9,403 bases of DNA from an uncultured Bacteroides sp. (GTDB lineage: Bacteria; Bacteroidota; Bacteroidia; Bacteroidales; Bacteroidaceae). The position numbers and the translations under genes are program-made. The DNA is taken from the NCBI GenBank assembly GCA_900546355.1, contig URCM01000113.1, forward strand, positions 1 through 9,403. The letters run 5' to 3'. Below, one piece after another: positions 1 through 6,489 of the stretch (position 1 is the stretch's first letter; each line of letters opens with the position of its first letter). The notes beneath the pieces were generated by a model, which saw nothing but the letters and a program-made list of their open reading frames with translations, was not told the DNA's origin and ran no database searches.

Positions 1-2
1 CG

Positions 3-53
3 GATACATCAAGCCAAGAAAAACTTTTTGAAGAAATTCAAAACAGCTTCTAA
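3..53 (+). other. Possible C-terminal tail of an upstream gene (partial)
   Basis: An open frame enters from the left edge and stops with TAA at 51-53. It reads DTSSQEKLFEEIQNSF, a charged, amphipathic stretch that looks like an ordinary protein C-terminus. The frame starting at base 1 is also open, to a TAA at 85-87, and ends in SVGCAVVGNT, so the choice of frame is uncertain. Nothing identifies the family. The fragment is too short to prove that it is coding. Confidence 0.25.
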
Positions 54-111
54 GTCCGTAGGTTGTGCCGTGGTAGGAAATACATAAAGCAAACCAAATA
101 GTTTCGCAAGT

Positions 112-161
112 AGTTTTAGTGCGATGAAACTAAAGTTTCAGTGCACTAAAACTTTAGTTTC
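112..161. repeat. Two overlapping perfect inverted repeats (alternative hairpins)
   Basis: The 14-base arm TGAAACTAAAGTTT (125-138) is perfectly complementary to 148-161, around a 9-base loop that itself contains the palindrome AGTGCACT (140-147). A second perfect pair, AGTTTTAGTGC (112-122) with 143-153, shares bases with the first. Only one hairpin can form fully at a time. The structure ends 25 bases before the -7 box at 187-194. It could be an operator, an upstream terminator or a dispersed intergenic repeat; the sequence alone does not decide. Confidence 0.8.
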
Positions 162-186
162 AATGCAATAGAAAAAGCTGAAACTG

Positions 187-194
187 TATCTTTG
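187..194 (+). promoter_or_regulatory. Probable -7 promoter box for the aspartic protease gene
   Basis: TATCTTTG matches the Bacteroidetes -7 consensus TAnnTTTG. No good TTTG lies 19-21 bases upstream; the closest sequence is TTTC at 158-161, inside the inverted repeat and slightly too far away. Transcription would start near 200 and give a leader of about 115 bases. The weak -33 element and adjacent palindrome fit a regulated promoter, which is inference. Confidence 0.5.
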
Positions 195-316
195 TAGAAA
201 AAGGTTGACTACTTTATGTCTTATTTGTAGTATGTGTGATCCGGATTCGGTAATGGAAGAGGAGGATCGGATAAAGAATTGGATCCTTTATCAATGAATT
301 AAAGTAGCCCGTTCAG

Positions 317-1150
317 ATGAAAAGAATTTCTTTTATAATCATATCCATCGTAGCGATAGGGTTGTTCCTTATCAGGATAAAGCCGAAGATAAATTCTTTT
401 GTCTCTGCGTTTGACAAGGACGGTTATGTGACATTCTCAGGGAACGGGATGAATTTTCTTTTTGATACGGGAGCGAATATTACCTTGCTTTATGCTGATA
501 CCGTGCCGGAGTCTTTTTATCCTTTTATGCAGGCGGACGCGAAAGATATAGCCGGCAATGATTTTTCAGTGAAGAAATATTTTTCGTTTTATACGTGTTT
601 GGGGAATATCGAAGGGAATTTGTGGACAGTCATCTTATTGCCGCGGCGTTTTCAATGGCAACATATCCATGGGGTTATAGGTACAGACATGATAGACCGT
701 TGTAATTGGTTGCTTGATTTTGAAGAAGGTACAATCTCTAATGTTCATCCGTTTGTTTCCGGAACTCCGGATATGGTCTTGCGCTATAAGAAGGAACGAG
801 GCTTGTATTATGTGGAGGAAATGGAACTGAATGGCGTCAAATGCTCTCATGTCTTGATAGATACGGGGTATGACCGGAGTGATTTCTTATTGCCAAAGCA
901 GGATATAGAACAAATGTCTGACGCTTGCTTTTTGAAAAAAGATACTTGTTATGGCTTTATGGATGCAGGAAGTGTGATAACGGTTTATGAAGTGGCGCAA
1001 GGGAAAGTAAATCAAAAGCTATTTAAAAATGTGACGTTGGCAACATTGGCATCTCGAAGAACAATAGGCATTTCGTTTTTCAAGCGTTTCTCACAAGTCG
1101 TATTGGATACTCGCAAGCAGGAGATAAGATGCTATTGTTTAAATGAATAA
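317..1150 (+). CDS. Membrane-anchored two-lobed aspartic protease-like protein
   Basis: This 277-residue protein begins with a short basic stretch and one hydrophobic helix (about residues 5-20), so it is probably anchored in or exported across the inner membrane. Two aspartic protease signatures follow: FDTGA at residues 49-53 and IDTGY at 181-185. After each comes the hydrophobic-Gly element typical of retropepsin-like folds: GVIGTDMID (119-127) followed by LLDF (132-135), and IGISFFKRF (250-258) followed by VLD (262-264). This looks like an internal duplication that supplies both catalytic aspartates (Asp50 and Asp182) in one chain, as in pepsin, whereas retropepsins pair two subunits. The second motif has Tyr in place of the usual Ala/Ser after DTG. 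The ATG at 317 has no Shine-Dalgarno, as is normal for Bacteroidetes. It has its own promoter region and is separated from the next gene by 93 bases with another promoter box. The substrate is unknown, and activity is inferred from motifs only. Confidence 0.8.
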   Translation: MKRISFIIISIVAIGLFLIRIKPKINSFVSAFDKDGYVTFSGNGMNFLFDTGANITLLYADTVPESFYPFMQADAKDIAGNDFSVKKYFSFYTCLGNIEGNLWTVILLPRRFQWQHIHGVIGTDMIDRCNWLLDFEEGTISNVHPFVSGTPDMVLRYKKERGLYYVEEMELNGVKCSHVLIDTGYDRSDFLLPKQDIEQMSDACFLKKDTCYGFMDAGSVITVYEVAQGKVNQKLFKNVTLATLASRRTIGISFFKRFSQVVLDTRKQEIRCYCLNE

Positions 1151-1185
1151 TCAGGATTAGGAATAGGTAATTTGAAATAAATCGT

Positions 1186-1193
1186 TATCTTTG
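1186..1193 (+). promoter_or_regulatory. Probable -7 promoter box for the membrane protein/S41 pair
   Basis: TATCTTTG matches TAnnTTTG and sits 50 bases before the ATG at 1244, giving a leader of about 45 bases. No TTTG is present at the expected -33 spacing; TTTG at 1171-1174 is too close. The leader contains a 9-codon open frame from the ATG at 1199, which is probably chance. Confidence 0.5.
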
Positions 1194-1243
1194 CGGTTAT
1201 GATTCGAAAAAAGAGAAATATAAAGTAAACAAAAAGCAACAAA

Positions 1244-1522
1244 ATGAAAGAAAGCATTACAGACCGCTATATCGGCATCGGAACAGGTGTCGGGGTAGTT
1301 CTTGGTTTTATATTGAAAATGGTGTTAGACTCTTCAGCCGGACTTGTTATCGGTATTGGTTTGGGCGTGTTTGGCGGAAGTATGGCGGGCCTGATCAAAC
1401 AGATGAGTCGGAAAAGCAATATGGATAAGAAGAAATTAGCATTCTATTTCTGGTGCGGATGTGCAATAGGAGTTGTGGCAGGCATCGTGGGTATGGCATT
1501 TTATTTGATTGAAAATGGATAA
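1244..1522 (+). CDS. Small three-helix glycine-rich membrane protein
   Basis: This 92-residue protein has hydrophobic segments at about residues 9-26, 31-50 and 66-88, with a basic loop between the second and third (QMSRKSNMDKKK, about 53-64). The first two segments carry regular Gly spacing (GIGTGVGVVLG, GIGLGVFGGSMAG), typical of tightly packed helices. By the positive-inside rule the basic loop would be cytoplasmic. I do not recognise a named family and give no function. Its last 8 bases overlap the ATG of the S41 peptidase gene at 1515, so the two are almost certainly cotranscribed and probably translationally coupled. A role in placing or regulating that peptidase is inference from context. 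Confidence 0.8.
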   Translation: MKESITDRYIGIGTGVGVVLGFILKMVLDSSAGLVIGIGLGVFGGSMAGLIKQMSRKSNMDKKKLAFYFWCGCAIGVVAGIVGMAFYLIENG

Positions 1523-2894
1523 CACTTTTCCTATACCTATATTATATAAGGAGAAAGCCGGCAATCCGTATCAGCATGAAGTGATGAATCTGTTGGCTTT
1601 CATCAAGGCGTTTCATCCGCTTCCGTTGGTAGATGAGGCGGCTTTTGCACGTTTCGAGAAGTATGCCGAATCTTTATGCGATAAGTTGGACGAGCGGATG
1701 AAGCGTCCGGCGTTTCAGGTAGAACTGAACCGTTGGCTGGCTTTGCTTCAAGATGCGCATACATTTGTGATGCTTGACGATACATCGCTTTATCCCTTCA
1801 CGTTACGTTATTATGAGGGGAGCTTTTATTTCCGAAGTCTTCCGGATTCGGTTCCGGATTGTACAGGGAAGGAACTTATAGCTATTAATGCGTGTCCGAT
1901 TGGTTCATTGATACAAAAATTAAAGGTTTATGTTCCTTCGGAGAATCAGATAAAGGCTTGTATTACGGGAAGCTTTTTAATGAACAATAAAGCGTTTCTG
2001 AACGCTTTGGGGATAGATACGGACAGGGGTGTCCGCTTTATGTTTGCGGATGGAAGTGAAGTGTGTTTGCCTTCGTCCTTAAATGAAGGTGTATCAGGCT
2101 TGTATCAGGTGAAGCAGGTTCCGCATCCGGTTACGGCAAGGAGAAACGAGCCTTTTCATTATCAGATAATCGGCGATACGTGTTATTTTCAGTTCAATGC
2201 GATGATAGACCGGTTTACTTATTGGCAAGGATGCCGTTTGATGCAGGTCTCTCCAGATAAAGCCGTGGAGGATAGTCTTCCGTTGTTTGCGGATTTCCTG
2301 GATGAAATGGCACGTACAATGGCGGTGCATAACGTGAATCGGCTGGTGATAGACATGCGTTATAATGGAGGAGGGAATAGTGTATTGGGCGATGTGTTGC
2401 TTGAATTTCTGGGTGTCTCCCTTCGGGATATTTGTCCGTTTCATTCCTACATCCGTGTGTCTGATTTCTTGCAAACGTGTTATCCTACGCTTTTTATCCG
2501 TGACAAGTATGAATCAATGAAAGGGGAGTTGGCGGAACAACATCAAGTAATGAATGATTTTACCGATGATATGCCGAAGCCTTCCAATCGTTTTCATGGA
2601 GAAGTGGCGTTTATTCAAGGGCAGAATACCTTCAGCAGTGCCAATTATCTGTTGACGCTCATCAAAGACAATGCGCTTTTCCCGATTATCGGGACTCCTA
2701 CCTCCCAAAAGCCGACCTGTTTCGGTGATGTGCTTTGCGTAGAACTTCCTTATACCCAAACCCAAGCTTACATCAGCCATTCGTATTTTGTACGGCCCGA
2801 TGAACGGAATCAGGACACGAGTTTATTGCCCGATTCTCTTGTACGAACTTCATTGAAGGATTGGTTGAGCGGGAAAGATGCATGCTGGGATTAA
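1515..2894 (+). CDS. S41-family peptidase-like protein without signal peptide
   Basis: I choose the ATG at 1515 (459 residues). An in-frame TTG at 1509 would add only two residues. Family S41 features appear in order: LLQDAHT (77-83), like the L-DxHT element before the substrate-binding region; VPSEN (140-144); VIDMRYNGGG (278-287), the conserved S41 strand and glycine turn; QNTFSSANYL (370-379), holding the likely nucleophile Ser374 or Ser375; and FVRPDE (425-430) near the C-terminus, where S41 enzymes have a conserved Pro-Asp. I see no obvious PDZ domain. The N-terminus (MDNTFPIPILYKEKAG) is not a signal peptide, unlike most bacterial S41 proteases, so the protein seems cytoplasmic or reaches the membrane through a partner. 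The overlapping upstream membrane protein gene is the obvious candidate partner. A catalytic base cannot be assigned without alignment, so activity is probable but unproven. Confidence 0.85.
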   Translation: MDNTFPIPILYKEKAGNPYQHEVMNLLAFIKAFHPLPLVDEAAFARFEKYAESLCDKLDERMKRPAFQVELNRWLALLQDAHTFVMLDDTSLYPFTLRYYEGSFYFRSLPDSVPDCTGKELIAINACPIGSLIQKLKVYVPSENQIKACITGSFLMNNKAFLNALGIDTDRGVRFMFADGSEVCLPSSLNEGVSGLYQVKQVPHPVTARRNEPFHYQIIGDTCYFQFNAMIDRFTYWQGCRLMQVSPDKAVEDSLPLFADFLDEMARTMAVHNVNRLVIDMRYNGGGNSVLGDVLLEFLGVSLRDICPFHSYIRVSDFLQTCYPTLFIRDKYESMKGELAEQHQVMNDFTDDMPKPSNRFHGEVAFIQGQNTFSSANYLLTLIKDNALFPIIGTPTSQKPTCFGDVLCVELPYTQTQAYISHSYFVRPDERNQDTSLLPDSLVRTSLKDWLSGKDACWD

Positions 2895-2909
2895 ATTTAT
2901 AATGTAATG

Positions 2910-2979
2910 GAACGCGGAGACACGGAGCGAAATAGGGAATGAAAAATGATGTTCTCTGTGTCTCCGTGTCTCTGTGTTC
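2910..2979 (+). terminator. Hairpin between convergent genes, probable terminator of the S41 gene
   Basis: Arms 2910-2927 and 2962-2979 pair at 16 of 18 positions around a 34-base loop. A T-rich run (2981-2988) follows on the plus strand and overlaps the stop codon of the opposing tricorn gene, so termination of rightward transcription is the better fit. No T-run follows on the minus strand, although the hairpin could still act as a 3' end for the tricorn transcript. The right side is built of three 8-base units: TCTCTGTG, TCTCCGTG and TCTCTGTG at 2953-2976. Confidence 0.6.
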
Positions 2980-2986
2980 ATTCTTT

Positions 2987-5900
2987 TTATTCTCCGATTT
3001 CTTTCAGCAATTCATCTACGGCTGCTTTCAATTGTGTGTCTTCTCCTTTCACAATCGTTTCGGGAGCGTTCAGCACATAGATGTCGGGGTCAAGCTGGGT
3101 GTTTTCCAGATAGCTTCCGTCGGGGAGGCGATAGCCTACCACCGGAATGCCGAATACGAGGGTCGGGTCTTGTGTCGTTACCCAGTTTACGCTGGTCATG
3201 GTTCCGGGAACGGGCGCACCTACCAGCTTGCCCAGTCCGCGATGCTTGTATACCCACGGGGTGCCGTGTGCGTTCGAGTAGTTTGCTTCACATTGCACCA
3301 TGATGGAAGGCTTGTTCCAGCGCCGGCTAGGCATATCGCAGGTCTCGCGCCCGCGGATGACTTGGGTGAAGTATTTCTTTCCGCTGAACAATACTTCGAT
3401 GTCCTCGTGCAAGCGTCCGCCTCCATTGAAGCGGGTGTCTATCACGATGCCTTCGCATTGGTTGTACTTGCCCAAGATGTCCGAGTAAACCGAACGGAAA
3501 CTGGAATCATCCATCGATTCGATGTGCACATAGCCCAAACGTCCGTTCGACCAGCGTTTTACGTCTTCCGCCCGCTGCTTTACCCAGCGCGTATAGAGCA
3601 AGCCATTCATTGCTCCGTTGCTTATGGGTTTCACCACTTCTTCCCAGCGTTGGTTTGTTTCAGGGTCGTAAAGCGATACCAAAGTCTTCTTGCCTGCCTG
3701 CCCATTTAATAAAGGAGTATAGTCTTTCTCGGCTTCGAGGGTCTGGCCGTTGATTTTCTCGATAATCACACCGGCTTTGGCACGGGTACTCTTGCGGTCG
3801 AAAGGCCCTTTCTCGATGATTTCGGCGATGCGCAATCCGTTGCCCGTATAGTCCCAGTCATACAATAGCCCCAGTTGGGCAGTGCTTTCGGTGTCCAGTT
3901 CGGGATAGAAGCGTCCGCCGGTATGAGATACGTTCAGTTCGCCCAGCCATTCGCTCAGCATTTCGGCGAAATCATAATTGTTATTGATATGAGGTAGGAA
4001 CTTGCGGTAGGTCTCCGTCAAGGCATCCCAGTCCACGCCGTGCATATTCACGTTGTAGAAGCGTGCCTTTTCCTCGCGGTAGATGTTGTCGAAGATGTAT
4101 TCGCGTTCTTCGTAGGGGTTCATTTTCACTTCGGCACGGTAGGTAATCGGTTCCAGCTTTTCCGATTTCCCGTCCATCTTCTGCATGGTTCCGCCTCCCA
4201 GTACAAAGAAATTCCCTTCGCGGTCGGTTTCCATGTTTGCCCAGCGCGCGTCCATTTTGTGCAGAAGCTTGGTCTCATGCTTGCGCAAGTCCATTTTCCA
4301 CATGTCGAATCCGCCTTCGAACGCAGATAAATAGTACAGGGTTTCTCCGTCTTTCGAGATAGCGGCTGAGGACAAGCGCGATGAGTTGGGCGTGAGGCGC
4401 ACGATGCGGTCTTCTATGCCGTCCGGTTCAACCGTGATTAATTTCACGCTATCTGTTTTTGCATCCGCTTTTTTATCCTTTTTCTTGTCTTTCGAAGCGG
4501 TTTCACCCGCTTTTTCCTGCTCTTTCTCCAGCTCCTTTTGCAATTCGTAATCCTCTTTGCTCAGGCGGAACTTGTCGTATGCGTCCTGGTTCAGGAAGAC
4601 CATCATCACATCGTCCAGCGAGCCCCACGAGGCATGATTGCGCATACCATATCGTTCGGTGGTGAAGAGCAGGGCGTTTCCATCCATGGTCCAGCGGGGC
4701 ATGCCGCTCGTATAACCGCTGTTGGTCAGGTTGATAATCGGGCTTTTCCCGTCGGCGCAAACCAGTCCGATGTCCGAATAAGGCTCGTGCTTGTGGGCGA
4801 TGAATTCCAGTGCAAACCATTTCCCGTCGGGCGACCACTGATAGTCAAAGCCTCCCGAAAGCGAGTACCACGTAGACCCGTCGGTCACCTGACGCATCTT
4901 CTTGCTCTTCAGGTTCAGCACCATGAGGCGGGTACGCCCTTCGATGAAGGCGATTTCTTTCCCGTCGGGCGAGAACTTCGGATAGCTCCGCTCTACGGTT
5001 TTCGAGGGAAGCAAGGCTTCTTCTTCTATCAGAGTGGCGTTCGGGAAATTCTTTTCTTCCTTGCGTACGATTTTTGCGGTGTAGAGTCCGCTGATTCCAT
5101 CCCGTTCGCTGGCATAGACCAGGGTGCGGTTGTCCGCACCGAACGAAACGCCTTCTTCCGCTTCGGGCGTATGGGTGATTTGTTTGGTGGTGCCGTATTC
5201 AACGGATGTCACGAACACTTCACCCCGTACCACAAATGCCACCTGTTTGCCGTCGGGCGATACCGTAGCTTCCGATGCGCCTCGTGTAAACGTATAGTCT
5301 ACAGGCATTTCTTCCTCATCCAAAGTCAGCGATACGGGTACTTTCTTCGCTTGTCCCGCTTGCAGGGATTGGGTATAAAGTTCTCCGTCGTAAGTATAGC
5401 AGAGCGTACCGTTCCGACTTACTGAAAGGAAACGCACCGGATTGCCTTTGAACGATGTAACCGCTTGCACTTCCTGAGGCTGGCTGAGTGGGAAACGGTA
5501 GACATTGAACGAGCCTCCGTCGCGCTCGCTCAGGAAATAGACTTGTTTCCCGTCGGGGCTTAACACCGGATTACGGTCTTCTCCGGCGCGGTTGGTCAGG
5601 TTGGTATGTTTCCCGTTGGTGGTGTCATACATCCAAATGTCACGGGTGATGGATGAGGTATGATGCTTGCGCCATTCATCCTCAAAACCTTTCCGGTCCT
5701 GATAAAGGAAAAATTTGCCCGAAGGTGCATAGCAGACCATTTCTGCCGGAGTGCCGATGAGTTGGATGGTCCGGCCTCCTTCGGCGGGCACTTGATAAAG
5801 TTCCGTCATGGCATTTGTAGGGAAGAGGGCACTGCCCGCAGGGTCTTGAATCGATGCCGAGAACAACACTTGTTTTCCATCGGGAGTAAAGGCGGAAGGA

Positions 5901-6229
5901 ATTTCCGATGCTGAGTTGAAGGTCAGTCTTCGGGCTTCTCCACCTTCGGAAGACATGATGAATACGTCCATATTGCCGAACCGGTCGCTGGCGAAAGCGA
6001 TTTGCTTTCCATCGGGCGACCATACCGGAGTCGATTCATACGAGTGTTGCGTGGTCAGGCGCACGGCTTCGCCTCCCGAAACATGTACCTTATAAATATC
6101 ACCCTTATAACAAAAAGCGATTTCGTTTCCGTCTGGGGAAATAACGGCATCGCGCATCCAAAGCGGTGTCACCGCCGAAAGGGACGCGCAACCTGCTCCT
6201 AAAAGGAGTCCTAATGCTAATTTTTTCAT
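2987..6229 (-). CDS. Secreted tricorn-type protease (beta-propeller, PDZ, S41 catalytic domain)
   Basis: I choose the ATG at 6229 (1080 residues) because it opens a clean signal peptide, MKKLALGLLLGAGCASLSA, with signal peptidase I cleavage likely after LSA; the Cys at 14 makes a lipoprotein a weaker alternative. An ATG 21 codons upstream lies before the promoter box. Residues about 25-640 carry many PD40/WD40-like repeats with the SPDGK signature, for example near 31, 71, 115, 224, 324, 420 and 466. Residues about 568-595 form a charged, Lys-rich linker inside this region. A tricorn C1-like region follows with NVSHTGG (His769), then a PDZ-like segment (about 780-860). The S41 core has IDTRFNGGG (930-938), ANYSNAHG with the likely nucleophile Ser985, and LENTQLDPD (1041-1049) with the likely Glu1042. 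Spacing matches the Ser/His/Ser/Glu catalytic set of archaeal tricorn, which degrades peptides in the cytosol. This one should act in the periplasm or at the cell surface. The gene looks more GC-rich than the accessory genes to its right, as expected of core chromosome. Confidence 0.93.
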   Translation of the reverse strand: MKKLALGLLLGAGCASLSAVTPLWMRDAVISPDGNEIAFCYKGDIYKVHVSGGEAVRLTTQHSYESTPVWSPDGKQIAFASDRFGNMDVFIMSSEGGEARRLTFNSASEIPSAFTPDGKQVLFSASIQDPAGSALFPTNAMTELYQVPAEGGRTIQLIGTPAEMVCYAPSGKFFLYQDRKGFEDEWRKHHTSSITRDIWMYDTTNGKHTNLTNRAGEDRNPVLSPDGKQVYFLSERDGGSFNVYRFPLSQPQEVQAVTSFKGNPVRFLSVSRNGTLCYTYDGELYTQSLQAGQAKKVPVSLTLDEEEMPVDYTFTRGASEATVSPDGKQVAFVVRGEVFVTSVEYGTTKQITHTPEAEEGVSFGADNRTLVYASERDGISGLYTAKIVRKEEKNFPNATLIEEEALLPSKTVERSYPKFSPDGKEIAFIEGRTRLMVLNLKSKKMRQVTDGSTWYSLSGGFDYQWSPDGKWFALEFIAHKHEPYSDIGLVCADGKSPIINLTNSGYTSGMPRWTMDGNALLFTTERYGMRNHASWGSLDDVMMVFLNQDAYDKFRLSKEDYELQKELEKEQEKAGETASKDKKKDKKADAKTDSVKLITVEPDGIEDRIVRLTPNSSRLSSAAISKDGETLYYLSAFEGGFDMWKMDLRKHETKLLHKMDARWANMETDREGNFFVLGGGTMQKMDGKSEKLEPITYRAEVKMNPYEEREYIFDNIYREEKARFYNVNMHGVDWDALTETYRKFLPHINNNYDFAEMLSEWLGELNVSHTGGRFYPELDTESTAQLGLLYDWDYTGNGLRIAEIIEKGPFDRKSTRAKAGVIIEKINGQTLEAEKDYTPLLNGQAGKKTLVSLYDPETNQRWEEVVKPISNGAMNGLLYTRWVKQRAEDVKRWSNGRLGYVHIESMDDSSFRSVYSDILGKYNQCEGIVIDTRFNGGGRLHEDIEVLFSGKKYFTQVIRGRETCDMPSRRWNKPSIMVQCEANYSNAHGTPWVYKHRGLGKLVGAPVPGTMTSVNWVTTQDPTLVFGIPVVGYRLPDGSYLENTQLDPDIYVLNAPETIVKGEDTQLKAAVDELLKEIGE

Positions 6230-6232
6230 AAA

Positions 6233-6259
6233 TATCTTTGCTTTTGGGTAGCAAAGATA
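6233..6259. repeat. Perfect 10-base inverted repeat in the tricorn promoter/leader
   Basis: TATCTTTGCT (6233-6242) is perfectly complementary to AGCAAAGATA (6250-6259) with a 7-base spacer. The right arm, read on the minus strand, is the -7 box of the tricorn promoter. The left arm lies directly before the start codon. It is therefore a dyad covering the promoter and start region, and could be an operator. A transcript starting near 6246 would hold only one arm, so DNA-level recognition is likelier than an RNA hairpin. Confidence 0.75.
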
Positions 6260-6281
6260 AGGAATATTGAGTATGAACAAA
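6252..6281 (-). promoter_or_regulatory. Promoter of the tricorn protease gene
   Basis: On the minus strand TTTG (6281-6278) and TATCTTTG (6259-6252) are separated by 18 bases, close to the Bacteroidetes -33/-7 arrangement. Transcription would begin near 6246, leaving a very short leader of about 17 bases before the ATG at 6229. The upstream edge of this promoter lies within 20 bases of the -33 box of the divergent tRNA promoter. Confidence 0.7.
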
Positions 6282-6297
6282 AAAAAGTGCAAAAATA

Positions 6298-6330
6298 TTT
6301 GGAGGATATTACAAAAAACACTTATCTTTG
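6298..6330 (+). promoter_or_regulatory. Promoter of the tRNA-Gln gene
   Basis: TTTG (6298-6301) and TATCTTTG (6323-6330) are separated by 21 bases, a full match to the Bacteroidetes primary sigma consensus and spacing. Transcription should start near 6336, about 25 bases before the mature tRNA. This is the best promoter in the window, as expected for a tRNA gene. Confidence 0.85.
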
Positions 6331-6360
6331 CACCGCTTCTTTAGGGAAGCACTAAAAGTT

Positions 6361-6431
6361 TGGACTATGGTGTAATGGCAGCACAACAGGTTTTGGTTCT
6401 GTTTGTCTAGGTTCGAATCCTGGTAGTCCAA
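6361..6431 (+). tRNA. tRNA-Gln (anticodon UUG)
   Basis: The 71-base gene folds into a full cloverleaf. The acceptor stem TGGACTA pairs perfectly with TAGTCCA, and the D stem GTGT pairs with GCAC. The anticodon stem ACAGG/TCTGT encloses the loop TTTTGGT, with anticodon TTG at 6393-6395. The T stem CTAGG/CCTGG encloses TTCGAAT. The discriminator base is A and no CCA is encoded, so the 3' end needs CCA addition. It reads CAA and, by wobble, CAG. It has its own promoter and terminator, so it is a single-gene unit, and it is the last clearly chromosomal gene before the integrase region. Confidence 0.97.
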
Positions 6432-6454
6432 CGCAAATCACAGTCATTTAAGGT

Positions 6455-6489
6455 AAAACCCCGTAAAAACGTCGTTTTTGCGGGGTTTT
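6455..6489 (+). terminator. Intrinsic terminator of the tRNA-Gln gene
   Basis: Arms AAAACCCCGTAAAAACG (6455-6471) and 6473-6489 are complementary except for one G-T pair, with the innermost bases forming the loop. The GC core CCCCG/CGGGG is followed by TTTT. A-rich and T-rich flanks make it able to work in both directions. Confidence 0.88.

Noticed and set aside
253..297. Short leader-peptide frame MEEEDRIKNWILYQ
   Set aside because: It has no run of a regulatory amino acid and no attenuator-like terminator after it, so it is probably chance.
2939..3709. Plus-strand open frame of 256 codons opposite the tricorn gene, with similar ones such as 4538-5425
   Set aside because: They lie antisense to a gene with clear domains. 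Their translations lack family motifs, and they are the usual by-product of GC-richer codon use on the other strand.
6233..6240. Plus-strand TATCTTTG as a promoter
   Set aside because: It is the mirror arm of the tricorn dyad with no -33 element at proper spacing, and the tRNA has its own better promoter at 6298-6330.
6230..6292. Upstream in-frame ATG for the tricorn gene (21 extra residues)
   Set aside because: It would precede the TATCTTTG promoter box and bury the signal peptide, so the ATG at 6229 is preferred.
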